Below are positions 8,084 through 16,031 of a stretch of 64,000 bases of DNA, piece by piece. Made by a program: the position numbers and the translations under genes. Position 1 is the stretch's first letter. The number at the start of each line of letters is the position of its first letter. Source of the DNA: Gimesia chilikensis (lineage in GTDB: Bacteria > Planctomycetota > Planctomycetia > Planctomycetales > Planctomycetaceae); the NCBI RefSeq assembly GCF_008329715.1, contig NZ_VTSR01000006.1, positions 62,001-126,000 of the forward strand. The letters are read 5' to 3'. Below the pieces are notes generated by a model. It made no database searches, had not been told where the DNA came from, and worked only from the letters and a program-made list of their open reading frames with translations.

Positions 8084-8236
8084 TGTTATCCTGTCAGTGG
8101 GATTGTTCCGAGAGTGATCAATTCCAGTCTGTAACGATTAAAATGGTGGCTCAGGTTCTTTTTCGACTACCGCGGGATTTCACTCGCTGAAGAAATCTCC
8201 AATTCTGAATAAGTGTTCTCCGACTCCTCTTGCCAG

Positions 8237-8262
8237 AACCGGTCAGGTAAAATATACCGGTT
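8237..8262 (+). promoter_or_regulatory. inverted repeat upstream of the ACP/FGE-like gene
   Basis: AACCGGT (8237-8243) and ACCGGTT (8256-8262) flank a 12-base AT-rich centre, 62 bases before the ACP/FGE-like gene and within the divergent intergenic region shared with the beta-barrel gene. It could be an operator, but no regulator gene is adjacent. The rest of the 240-base gap shows nothing clear. Confidence 0.3.
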
Positions 8263-8324
8263 ATAGGATCGAGGAAATTGAGCAGGCAGGTCGTATTCTC
8301 AGTCCATTATCAAGCGAGGCTTCA

Positions 8325-9638
8325 ATGTCGTTTCCCGCATTACCCCAGATCGAAATCGAACAGAAACTCCTGGCCGTCGTCTCCGAGACATTGGATATTC
8401 CACTGGAAAAGCTCTCGCTGGATGATCGCATCATTGAAGATCTGCGTGCCGACAGTCTGGAACTGACGGAACTCATGATGAGCCTGGAAGACGCGTTTCA
8501 GATCACGATTCCCGATGATCCCATCGATCCCATCCATAAAGAGATCTTCACCCGCCAGCCCTTCCGACTCTGTGACCTGGTGGAACTGGTAACCCTGCAG
8601 ATGGGAACGCGTGCGGTACCTCGTGCCAACTGGTTTCGTCAACCAGCCACTCAACCCGGGAAGGGACAACGCGTCCCTTTCACTCAACTGGATGGCATCG
8701 GCAAACGGTCTGCACTGACGGAACCCGACTTGTTCGCCCCCATGGATTCCACGCGTCCCTGTACCATGTGGCGCAGACGCACCGATGGCATGCGCTGCAT
8801 CCACATTCCAGCCGATACTGTATTACTGGGCAGCGACACTCCCACAGCCAATCCCGATGAACGCCCCCTGCATAAGGTGGAACTCGATTCCTTTCTGATC
8901 GACGCCGAACCGGTCTCAACCACCGCCTACTGTCGCTTTCTGAACTCCATCGGTCAGCTCCCCGAATCGTTCCTGACCGACTGGTTTGTCCTCGATCCGG
9001 AAGATGACCGAGACGAGCATATGTTGATTCAACATACCGCCGCCTACGGCTGGCAGCCACTGCTCGGCACCGAAACCTGGCCGATGATTCTGGTCTCCTG
9101 GTATGGCGCGAACGCCTATTCGCTCTGGGCCAACAATCGACTCTGGAGCAACTACCGCGACGAAGCCGGCGATCCCGAGGGAAGCTTTCTCCCCACCGAA
9201 GCCCAATGGGAATACGCGGCCCGCGGCGCCACTCCGCGTGTCTATCCCTGGGGTGATGCAGCCCCCAACCCGGATAAACTGCGCGCCGGCCTGCATCGCC
9301 AGAAAACAGGTTACACAGCCCAGACACTCCCCCTGGCTGCTGTCAATGAAGAGTTGGGCATGTCAACTTTCGGCCTGCATCACATGGCGGGAAATGTCTG
9401 GCAATGGTGCCGCGACTGGTACGACGAATCCTTCTACCTCCACCCCGAGGCGACAGAGCCGAATGCCTGGAATCACCAGCCCACACGCGTCCGCAGCGAA
9501 CGGGGCGGCAGCTGGGTCGGCCCGAATATTCTCTGCCGCAGTTCCTATCGCCGCGGCCGCCCCCCCATCGCCCGCGGTCGCTGCCTCGGCTTCCGCTGCG
9601 TCAGCGCGGTTAGTGATCTGCCTGTAACGCATCCCTGA
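8325..9638 (+). CDS. acyl carrier protein domain fused to FGE-sulfatase-like domain
   Basis: A 437-residue fusion. Residues 8-92 form an acyl carrier protein: DRIIEDLRADSLELTELMMSLE carries the D-S-L motif whose Ser44 would receive phosphopantetheine. After a linker, about 153-430 form the formylglycine-generating-enzyme (FGE/SUMF1-like) fold, with PTEAQWEYAARG, MAGNVWQWCRDWY, RGGSW and a final LGFRC. The FGE copper-binding cysteine pair is incomplete: Cys404 is kept but the partner position is Gly399, so true formylglycine formation is doubtful. FGE-fold proteins also act as oxygenases or ligand binders. I infer a reaction on a carrier-bound acyl or aminoacyl group; no cluster of synthetic genes lies nearby. 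Confidence 0.85.
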   Translation: MSFPALPQIEIEQKLLAVVSETLDIPLEKLSLDDRIIEDLRADSLELTELMMSLEDAFQITIPDDPIDPIHKEIFTRQPFRLCDLVELVTLQMGTRAVPRANWFRQPATQPGKGQRVPFTQLDGIGKRSALTEPDLFAPMDSTRPCTMWRRRTDGMRCIHIPADTVLLGSDTPTANPDERPLHKVELDSFLIDAEPVSTTAYCRFLNSIGQLPESFLTDWFVLDPEDDRDEHMLIQHTAAYGWQPLLGTETWPMILVSWYGANAYSLWANNRLWSNYRDEAGDPEGSFLPTEAQWEYAARGATPRVYPWGDAAPNPDKLRAGLHRQKTGYTAQTLPLAAVNEELGMSTFGLHHMAGNVWQWCRDWYDESFYLHPEATEPNAWNHQPTRVRSERGGSWVGPNILCRSSYRRGRPPIARGRCLGFRCVSAVSDLPVTHP

Positions 9639-9664
9639 TCACACTGAGTTCCTGCAAGCCTTGA

Positions 9665-11149
9665 TCAGACATTAACATAGCGCGAAAACTTGAGCCCCGC
9701 TGTCTCTGCCCAACGACGCAGGACATTGCGTTCTCTCCGATTAGGCAATCGATTCGCCTTGCCACGCACTTCACTGATCAGGTTGTTCTCTTTACGGACC
9801 TCAATGGTAATCGCCTTTTTGAAGCCCTGTTGAAGCTCAATCTGCATCGACCAGATCGAACTTTCGCCGCCGGTACAATTTCCAATATAACTCGCGACAC
9901 AATGCTTCATCTGGTTCCCTTCTGTAACCAGATCATCGCTGGTTAATATCTCGCGGATCATCCAGCGATTTTCATCTTCAAAATCAAACTCACGAATTCC
10001 GCTCGCAACCCAGGTACATTCGGGAATTTTACTTTTTTGTTCCTGTTCACGGTGCCAGTCGGCTACATCCCGCAATAAAGAACGCGGAGTCCGTCCCTTA
10101 ATGGAATAATCAGGTGCGGGAGCATCAACTTCATCATACACATCATTATCACCAGGTATTGTGAAGACTCCAAAACGCTGATACCGTAAGAATTCAACGA
10201 TAGACTGAATCTGTCGGCGATCCAGACTTGCATGATGAATCAGCCATTGAATGACCGTGGTCCAAAACTGGTCATTTGATAATTCTTCGGGAAAAGGGGA
10301 CTGCATGATTGCCCGGCCCAGACCAGGATCTCCACCCATCCCCAGAACCTGTCCCCAGCGCAGCGCCTGTAAGATCGTAAGATCCTGTGGCGCCTGCATA
10401 AAAAAGTGCGCCATTTTTTTCGAATAGGAAACCGGCAAACGGCAGTTTCGGATATTCTGTCCTTGTCCGACTTCGAGATACCACTCCCTCCAGTCCTCGC
10501 ACTCCGGCGTGTAATTTACCAGCCAGACGGAATCGAAAAAACGAGGCATCTGGTATTTGACGAACAGGTGTCTCAAAAGCGACGAAAACTGTCGCCGGGC
10601 ACTTGTGCCTCTGGGTTTCCAGGTTTCAATCGGTCGAATCCAGTAAGTCGCTTTGGACGCAATGAAAGCCAGTGCGTCAATGTATCGCACTCCCCAGGGA
10701 TACCTCTGTTGTGTGACTGCAACAGTATCCATTAAAAACTTTGTTTTACAGCAATACAGATGCGAGATCAGCCTCATAAATGAATCGCGTGTCATTTCGC
10801 TATGGTTGATGCAGGGACTTTCCTGATCATGCAGTTGCCAGATCATTCTCAATACAGGATCAGTAATGGATTTTTTACTGACATCCTTAGAACAAACAGC
10901 CTCCAGCTTATCAACAATCGACCGCTGTTCCTGTTTTCTCTGTCTGAGACAATTGACTGCCATCTGGCGACGGAAATAAAGCAGTTCCTCGCGCCGCTGG
11001 AACCGACTCTTACGGAAACTGGTGCGAAATCCATTCTCGACGCACCACTGGCGATAATCCTCTGGTGTTTCTAAGCCGAGGCTTTGCAGATGCGCGAGCA
11101 GTTCAGGATCTGCTGCCTGTTTTGTAGACGTTTCTTTTCTGTGAGACAT
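9665..11149 (-). CDS. PcfJ-like protein (paralogue 1)
   Basis: A 494-residue protein whose C-terminal quarter matches the PcfJ-like domain, named from conjugative plasmid pCF10 and of unknown function. The diagnostic segment EGNQMKHCVASY places His416 and Cys417, followed by SSIWSMQIE, AITIEV and a G-KANRLPNRRE stretch typical of the family. The N-terminal 370 residues are mostly helical and rich in basic and aromatic residues. No signal peptide or membrane helix is present. It points away from the P-loop kinase/Thg1 pair and is paralogous to the protein at 13,478-14,701, so the two PcfJ genes bracket that pair. Confidence 0.78.
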   Translation of the reverse strand: MSHRKETSTKQAADPELLAHLQSLGLETPEDYRQWCVENGFRTSFRKSRFQRREELLYFRRQMAVNCLRQRKQEQRSIVDKLEAVCSKDVSKKSITDPVLRMIWQLHDQESPCINHSEMTRDSFMRLISHLYCCKTKFLMDTVAVTQQRYPWGVRYIDALAFIASKATYWIRPIETWKPRGTSARRQFSSLLRHLFVKYQMPRFFDSVWLVNYTPECEDWREWYLEVGQGQNIRNCRLPVSYSKKMAHFFMQAPQDLTILQALRWGQVLGMGGDPGLGRAIMQSPFPEELSNDQFWTTVIQWLIHHASLDRRQIQSIVEFLRYQRFGVFTIPGDNDVYDEVDAPAPDYSIKGRTPRSLLRDVADWHREQEQKSKIPECTWVASGIREFDFEDENRWMIREILTSDDLVTEGNQMKHCVASYIGNCTGGESSIWSMQIELQQGFKKAITIEVRKENNLISEVRGKANRLPNRRERNVLRRWAETAGLKFSRYVNV

Positions 11150-11319
11150 GACTGACTGTCGTTTCTGTAATAAATAAAATCAATTGTTTGAACCTTTGTC
11201 TGTGTTTCAGAGTCGATCTGTATAACATCGTTTTCCTCCTTTCGAGATAAGAATTGGGGGTGAATTTTGATCTACGACACACTACCCAATCGCAGGGTTC
11301 GCAACTGAGAGGAACTGCA

Positions 11320-11766
11320 ATGCAGGCCATCATCTTCACAGGTATTCCGGGCGCCGGAAAAACTTCGTTTTACCGACAGGAGTTTTTCGCAACCCACGTG
11401 CGCATCAGCCTGGACCTCTTGAAGACGCGGGCTCGGGAAACAAGTTTCCTGGAAACCTGTCTGCAGACCGGCCAGCAGTTCGTGGTCGACAATACGAGTC
11501 CGAGCCGCGAAGAACGTGCAAAATACATACAGCTGGCCCGCCAGGCCGACTTTACCATCACCGGATATTACTTTGCCTCCCCTGTCAATCCCTGCCTGCA
11601 GCGGAATGCAGCACGCGAGCCCCCCGCGCGGGTTCCCGACGTCGCAATCCTGTCTGCAGCCCGACGCTTGCAGCGTCCGTCGCTGGAGGAAGGCTTCGAC
11701 CAACTGTTTTATGTCAGTCTGCAACAGGGAGTATTCCAGGTTGAGGAGTGGAACGATGAACTTTGA
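11320..11766 (+). CDS. P-loop kinase, polynucleotide-kinase-like
   Basis: A 148-residue P-loop NTPase of the small AAA_33/polynucleotide kinase type. The Walker A motif GIPGAGKTS spans residues 8-16; ISLDLLKTR near 30-38 corresponds to the acceptor-binding D-x-R region and VVDNTSPSREER near 55-66 to the conserved D-N-T/N segment of 5'-OH polynucleotide kinases. The likely reaction is ATP-dependent phosphorylation of a 5'-OH RNA or DNA end. The gene overlaps the Thg1-like gene by 11 bases, so the two are translationally coupled. The ATG at 11320 follows a GAGGAA sequence at a good distance; upstream alternative starts are less likely. Confidence 0.82.
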   Translation: MQAIIFTGIPGAGKTSFYRQEFFATHVRISLDLLKTRARETSFLETCLQTGQQFVVDNTSPSREERAKYIQLARQADFTITGYYFASPVNPCLQRNAAREPPARVPDVAILSAARRLQRPSLEEGFDQLFYVSLQQGVFQVEEWNDEL

Positions 11767-12514
11767 TGAACTGGATCAGAAGATGCGGGTCTATGAAACC
11801 GCTGCGGACACCTGCGTTCTGCCCGACATGTATATGGTCGCCCGGCTGGATGGCCGTGGATTTACCCGGCTCACTAAAGAGGTCTGCGCATTCGAACGCC
11901 CCTTCGATGTACAATTTCGGGACATGATGGTCCGAACCACTAAAGCCTTATTGAGCTGTGGTTTCCGCATTGTTTATGCCTTTACCGAAAGCGACGAAAT
12001 CTCGCTGCTCTTTGACCGTGAAGAGCAGTTGTTCGGGCGAAAGCTCCGCAAACTGAACTCCCTCCTGGCCGGGGAAGCCAGCGCGCAGTTCTCACTGCAA
12101 CTGGGACAGGTCGCCACGTTTGACTGCCGGATTTCACAACTGCCCAACCAGGAACGGGTGATTGACTATTTCCGCTGGCGCAGTGCCGATGCCGCTCGCA
12201 ACGCCTTGAACGCACACTGTTACTGGTGCCTCCGCAAAGAGGGACGCGACGCCCGCCAGGCCACTCAAGAGCTCTCCGGCCTGACCTTCGGCCAGAAAAA
12301 CGAACTCCTGTTCCAGCGGGGCATCAACTTCAACGATCTGCCCGCCTGGCAGAAACAGGGGATTGCGGTCTATTGGGAAGAGTTTGACAAACCGGCCGTC
12401 AATCCCCTCACCGGGGAAGCGGTTGTCGCGCTGCGCCGCCGGCTCATCGTCAACGATCAGCTTCCCCGTAAAACAGACTATGCCGAATTCGTACAACGCC
12501 TGATTCAGGAATGA
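11756..12514 (+). CDS. Thg1-like 3'-5' nucleotidyltransferase
   Basis: A 252-residue member of the tRNA-His guanylyltransferase (Thg1/TLP) family, which adds nucleotides in the 3'-5' direction to RNA 5' ends. The metal-binding catalytic acids are all visible: Asp32 in RLDGRGF and Asp80-Glu81 in TESDEISLLF. The conserved GRKLRKLNSLLAGEASAQFS segment and the NALNAHCYWCLRK region are also present. Bacterial Thg1-like proteins can repair 5'-truncated tRNAs. It begins inside the last codons of the kinase gene, an arrangement that would phosphorylate and extend a damaged 5' end. The reading frame extends upstream, but the earlier start would lie inside the kinase gene. Confidence 0.9.
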   Translation: MNFDELDQKMRVYETAADTCVLPDMYMVARLDGRGFTRLTKEVCAFERPFDVQFRDMMVRTTKALLSCGFRIVYAFTESDEISLLFDREEQLFGRKLRKLNSLLAGEASAQFSLQLGQVATFDCRISQLPNQERVIDYFRWRSADAARNALNAHCYWCLRKEGRDARQATQELSGLTFGQKNELLFQRGINFNDLPAWQKQGIAVYWEEFDKPAVNPLTGEAVVALRRRLIVNDQLPRKTDYAEFVQRLIQE

Positions 12515-12528
12515 CACGATGACGTTTT

Positions 12529-12717
12529 TTAGCATCGACCATGATTCTTTTTTTCAGTTAATACCTCAAGTGCTGTCAGATGCTCCCGATAGTTCCAGAA
12601 AATGTATACTGTCAATACCCGCTCATCATCGTAGATCTGTAGCCTGTGCAATCGCTGTTCTCGGGTGGGTCGATCCGTCTCCCCCTGTTTCATTATCTTT
12701 TCTCCGAAATCCTTCAA
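12529..12717 (-). CDS. possible small basic protein
   Basis: A 62-codon open frame that begins with a TTG overlapping the stop codon of the preceding gene by 2 bases (an ATG lies 8 codons in). The product is charged, with the segment IYDDERVLTVYIFWNYREHL resembling a strand-helix element. I do not recognise it. The overlap with the upstream gene hints at coupled translation, but there is no other support, and the frame may be spurious. Confidence 0.25.
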   Translation of the reverse strand: MKDFGEKIMKQGETDRPTREQRLHRLQIYDDERVLTVYIFWNYREHLTALEVLTEKKNHGRC

Positions 12718-13451
12718 TTTTCAATTGGAATTTCCTCAGTTGTTCCATCTGGATCCCATTTCACTCGGATTTTTCTCCTGCCGTATAATTCTTTATTGCT
12801 GCGATTCAAATTGAACTCGTTCCATTCAGCATCGGTGAAGTCCTCAAGTGGCATCCCATCGCTGAGCCGAATCTCAATTGCGTAATTAAAAAGAAAGGAA
12901 CCATCTGGCTGAAAACCTTGTACTTCGTTCACAAGCCAGCGATTGAGTTCCTGATACGGTAATATCAATGGTTTGCTGAAATCAAAGAGAATCAACTCAT
13001 ACGGACATCCCCAGAAACAACCATCAACAAAGAGATACCTGCCGTCGGGAGCAGGATAAAATACAACACCGCAAAAGCCGTGCCCCTGTTCTGCCTCGTC
13101 CGGAACGAAATCCACTCGCTGCCCCGTATCAAGTTCAATGATCGTTTGCCCCTGATAGTCTTCTCCACAAATCAGATAATCATGACCGCTTGGGTGCCCT
13201 TCACACCATGCGAAGGGAAAATGACCATAATTGCGAACCACAACAGTAATTAACTCTTCTGACTGCGCATATTGAATTTTTCCCTGGGAATACGTGCCGT
13301 TATCATAAGAAGTAATCTCCAGCCTGTATTTCCCACTGGGAGATAAGTGAGATTCCAGTTCTTCATCATCACGCTTAGCCATTTCATACGACTTGGCGAG
13401 ATCTTCGCGTTCTTTTCTATACCAATCCTGAGTCAATTGCTTTTCCTTCAT
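12714..13451 (-). CDS. uncharacterised protein within the RNA-repair island
   Basis: I do not recognise this 245-residue soluble protein. It starts with a charged helix (about 1-35) and then shows repeated beta-hairpin-like segments, for example GKYRLEITSYDNGTYSQGKI, GHDYLICGEDYQGQTIIEL and DGRYLFVDGCFWGCPYELI, which suggest a small propeller or beta-sandwich. Codon and base composition are more AT-rich than the plus-strand repair genes. It follows the second PcfJ-like gene by 26 bases on the same strand and is probably co-transcribed with it. No catalytic motif is evident. Confidence 0.7.
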   Translation of the reverse strand: MKEKQLTQDWYRKEREDLAKSYEMAKRDDEELESHLSPSGKYRLEITSYDNGTYSQGKIQYAQSEELITVVVRNYGHFPFAWCEGHPSGHDYLICGEDYQGQTIIELDTGQRVDFVPDEAEQGHGFCGVVFYPAPDGRYLFVDGCFWGCPYELILFDFSKPLILPYQELNRWLVNEVQGFQPDGSFLFNYAIEIRLSDGMPLEDFTDAEWNEFNLNRSNKELYGRRKIRVKWDPDGTTEEIPIEN

Positions 13452-13477
13452 ATGAATTCTCGATCAATCCCCTTGTA

Positions 13478-14701
13478 TTACACCTGCCCGTTGAACTTCA
13501 AGTCTTCTTGCGCGGCCCAGCGTTTGAGGATTTCGCGTGCCATCTCACTCGGTTCACAGTTACATTTTCCACTGGCCTGAAAGATGACTCTTTTCTCTGG
13601 CAGTACTTCAATCGTCAACTGTCGTCGTTGCCTGCTGCCAGTCTGCTTTTTCATCGACCAGATGCTCGTCTTTCGTCTGATGCATTTGGAAATGTAGTCT
13701 GCCACACAATGCTGCATGGCTTTTCCTTCATTCTGTAACTGGCGCGGCGTTAACAGTTCTTCAATACTCCAGACCTCATCTTCCTGTTTACAGCGAAAGG
13801 CACTGATTTCACACCGTTCCCAGGGGAAGTCGAGGCGATTGACATCCGGAGGCGGCAGTATCCCCCGGTCCATGAGATCCGACCGCCAGTGAACCATATG
13901 CCGCCGGAGTGACATCAGTGTCCGTCCCTGCAGACTGAACTCGGGTTGCACCGGAGTAGATCCGGCACCAATACCCCAGGTTTTTTCTGCAGGCAGGAAT
14001 CGTTGTTCCTGTATGAAATTGACAATCGCTGACATCTCTGCTTCAGAAATGGGCTGATACTGAATCAGGAAGCGGATCACTGTTTCCCAGAAGCGTTCAT
14101 CTGAAGTGGGCCAACGGAGCATTGTCTGGGAAATCAGAATCCGCGCCAGTCGTGCATCCCCTCCCAGTGAGCGAATCTGACACCAGCGAATCGCAGACAT
14201 CCAACACAGGTCGGCCGGCACATCGATCAATTCTTCTGCCATCGCCTTCGTGATTTCGAAGGGAGAAAGTTTGGGAAATCGACGAATACTGTAGCCCGCC
14301 CCCAGATGCAGATAAAGTTCCATGCCAGTGAAATCAGGGTAGTGGGTCCACCAGGCCGATGCCATAAAGTCAGGCACGGTGTACTGATCCAGCAGATGTT
14401 GTACCAGCGATCGCATCTGCACGAAACTGCTTCCCTCAGGAGGGCTCCAGTCTTCCGGATCCTGATACCATTGTTTGCGATAGCAGGCCAGCCTGCGACA
14501 AGCCAGGATGATGCGATGCGCATCATACGGATGCGTAGCATAATCTGCTCCCAGTCGGGGAGAAAGCAGACTGGTTCTGGACCGAATCACATGGATCAGC
14601 CGCCAGAAAGGATGTCGAACGCCGCGAAGAGTTACAGATTGGCGCGCAATCAGCGCATCCACGCAACGTGCGGCGTGGTGTTTTCGGTTTTGAGAATTCA
14701 T
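13478..14701 (-). CDS. PcfJ-like protein (paralogue 2)
   Basis: A 407-residue paralogue of the protein at 9,665-11,149. The PcfJ motif EGKAMQHCVADYISKC places His331 and Cys332, followed by TSIWSMKK, LTIEV and an A-SGKCN-EPS segment. The central region repeats features of paralogue 1 (LRWGQVLGMGGDP there, IRWCQIRSLGGDA here), showing descent from a common gene and not just a shared domain. Its N-terminus is about 90 residues shorter. No signal peptide or membrane helix. Function of the family is unknown; placement between Thg1 and the ligase/Pnkp genes is suggestive of a link to nucleic-acid metabolism. Confidence 0.76.
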   Translation of the reverse strand: MNSQNRKHHAARCVDALIARQSVTLRGVRHPFWRLIHVIRSRTSLLSPRLGADYATHPYDAHRIILACRRLACYRKQWYQDPEDWSPPEGSSFVQMRSLVQHLLDQYTVPDFMASAWWTHYPDFTGMELYLHLGAGYSIRRFPKLSPFEITKAMAEELIDVPADLCWMSAIRWCQIRSLGGDARLARILISQTMLRWPTSDERFWETVIRFLIQYQPISEAEMSAIVNFIQEQRFLPAEKTWGIGAGSTPVQPEFSLQGRTLMSLRRHMVHWRSDLMDRGILPPPDVNRLDFPWERCEISAFRCKQEDEVWSIEELLTPRQLQNEGKAMQHCVADYISKCIRRKTSIWSMKKQTGSRQRRQLTIEVLPEKRVIFQASGKCNCEPSEMAREILKRWAAQEDLKFNGQV

Positions 14702-14962
14702 GGTTACCGTACTGAGAAAAAGGAATAATCAGACCTGCGATGCGCATACATCGCCCCCCAAGTCATATCCCTGGCGCAGAACGCCATTGATATGCTCGTT
14801 AGAGTTTCGTCAGATCAAACCAGTACGAATTCGCATGAATATCACCTCGTGGAGCAGAGTGCCCGGCAGGCACTAAAGAGAACCAGGCTCCGGCTCTCGT
14901 GTCATGATTGAGGAGTCCCTTTACAACAGGCCTCCGTTTTCTCATCGACATTGACACAGCTT

Positions 14963-14984
14963 CCGAACAACGGTTCGGTTTTTT
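14963..14984 (+). terminator. intrinsic terminator just before the HAD phosphatase gene
   Basis: CCGAAC (14963-14968) and GTTCGG (14973-14978) form a 6-bp stem with a 4-base loop, followed by six T residues (14979-14984). The next gene starts at 15000, and no plus-strand gene lies between 12,514 and here, so this may be an attenuator in a leader or the end of a small RNA. A further AGTGCC/GGCACT hairpin lies about 100 bases upstream. Confidence 0.55.
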
Positions 14985-14999
14985 CATGAAATCAACCAG

Positions 15000-15554
15000 G
15001 TGAATCACACACAGACAATTCTGCTGATCCTCGATATCGACGAAACGCTGCTGCATGCCACGGTCCAGCCTTTAAAACACAGTCCGGACTGCCGCATTGG
15101 CCCGTATGTGGTCTATCTGCGCCCTTACCTCGCTGAATTCCTCGAACAGACCTCTCAGCTGTTCAAGCTCGCGCTCTGGTCCTCGTCCAGTCCTGATTAT
15201 GTCCAGGCGATAGCAAGTCAGATTATCCCCACCTCCGTCTCACTCGAATTTGCCTGGAGCCGGGATCGCTGCATTACCCGCTTCGATCCGGAGTGGCAGT
15301 CTTACTATTACGTCAAGGATTTGCGAAAAGTAAAACGCTACGGCTACGATCTGAACCGCACACTGATCGTGGATGACACGCCCCGCAAAGTGGAACGCAA
15401 CTATGGAAATGCGATCTACGTCACGCCCTGGTACGGTGATGACAGACAAGATAATGAGTTGCGGCGGTTGGCAGCCTATCTCCCAAAGTTCTGCGAGGCA
15501 CCAAATCTGCGCCGCATTGAAAAACGGAACTGGAAGAATTCCGGTCAGTTCTGA
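15000..15554 (+). CDS. FCP1/SCP-like HAD family phosphatase
   Basis: A 184-residue HAD-superfamily protein of the NLI-interacting-factor (FCP1/SCP) type. The catalytic motif I LDIDETLLH supplies Asp12 and Asp14; VYLRPYLAEFL and LALWSSSSPDYVQAI are the typical FCP1 homology region with motif II Ser; YVKDLRKV carries the motif III Lys; TLIVDDTPRKV is the acidic motif IV. Eukaryotic members dephosphorylate RNA polymerase II CTD serines; bacterial ones are little studied. Start is GTG at 15000, the only start upstream of motif I. Its position between Thg1 and the RNA ligase operon suggests a role in end processing, but that is inference. Confidence 0.84.
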   Translation: MNHTQTILLILDIDETLLHATVQPLKHSPDCRIGPYVVYLRPYLAEFLEQTSQLFKLALWSSSSPDYVQAIASQIIPTSVSLEFAWSRDRCITRFDPEWQSYYYVKDLRKVKRYGYDLNRTLIVDDTPRKVERNYGNAIYVTPWYGDDRQDNELRRLAAYLPKFCEAPNLRRIEKRNWKNSGQF

Positions 15555-15675
15555 TATTCAGCGAACCTCACTGAAGCCGTCGTGTCTCCCTTCTCAAACC
15601 ACTCTGTTCTCTGACCTAATCGGAGGTGTGCTATGAACTATTCCGAATTCGACGACCGGCCATTTTTTTGAAACG

Positions 15676-15843
15676 ATGAGCAAACGCCGCACAGGCTTCC
15701 CGTCTGAAACACAAGTCAAACGGGGCGTCCGCATCGTGCATGGCGTTAAGCTGCTCGAAGAAAAACTCGGCCGCAACGATTTATGCCCCTGCGGCTCAGG
15801 CAAGCGCTTTAAAAAGTGCTGCCTCACGCGGGGCTGCTTTTGA
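15676..15843 (+). CDS. small SEC-C zinc-binding protein
   Basis: A 55-residue protein consisting of a basic helical start and a C-terminal SEC-C motif, [13 protein letters not shown], with the zinc ligands of the CxCx(8)CC pattern. SEC-C motifs occur at the end of SecA and in many stand-alone small proteins, where they bind zinc and can contact ribosomes or other partners. The ATG at 15676 gives the complete protein. The gene lies 120 bases after the HAD phosphatase and 188 bases before the RNA ligase, in the same direction, so it may be part of the island. The function is unknown. Confidence 0.75.
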   Translation: MSKRRTGFPSETQVKRGVRIVHGVKLLEEKLGRNDLCPCGSGKRFKKCCLTRGCF

Positions 15844-16031
15844 CGGCGTGAACCGCAATCACTTTTTTCAGAGAATAACAACCGTGCGCAGGAATTACCA
15901 TGCGCCGGTTTTCCGTCACTGAGTTTTCACGTCAGCTGTTTTCTGCCAGAATCGACATAGAGAGTCTGCGCATACTGAAACGGCTGAATCTGATACATCC
16001 CCTTCACTTTTGTTAAAGAGAGTCCGGACCG

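Noticed and set aside
8325..9638. True formylglycine-generating enzyme for sulfatases
   Set aside because: One of the two active-site cysteines is replaced (Gly399), and no sulfatase gene lies in the window.
11516..11755. Upstream extension of the Thg1-like protein by 80 residues
   Set aside because: The extension lies wholly inside the kinase gene in another frame and does not resemble Thg1; the ATG at 11756 fits the family start.
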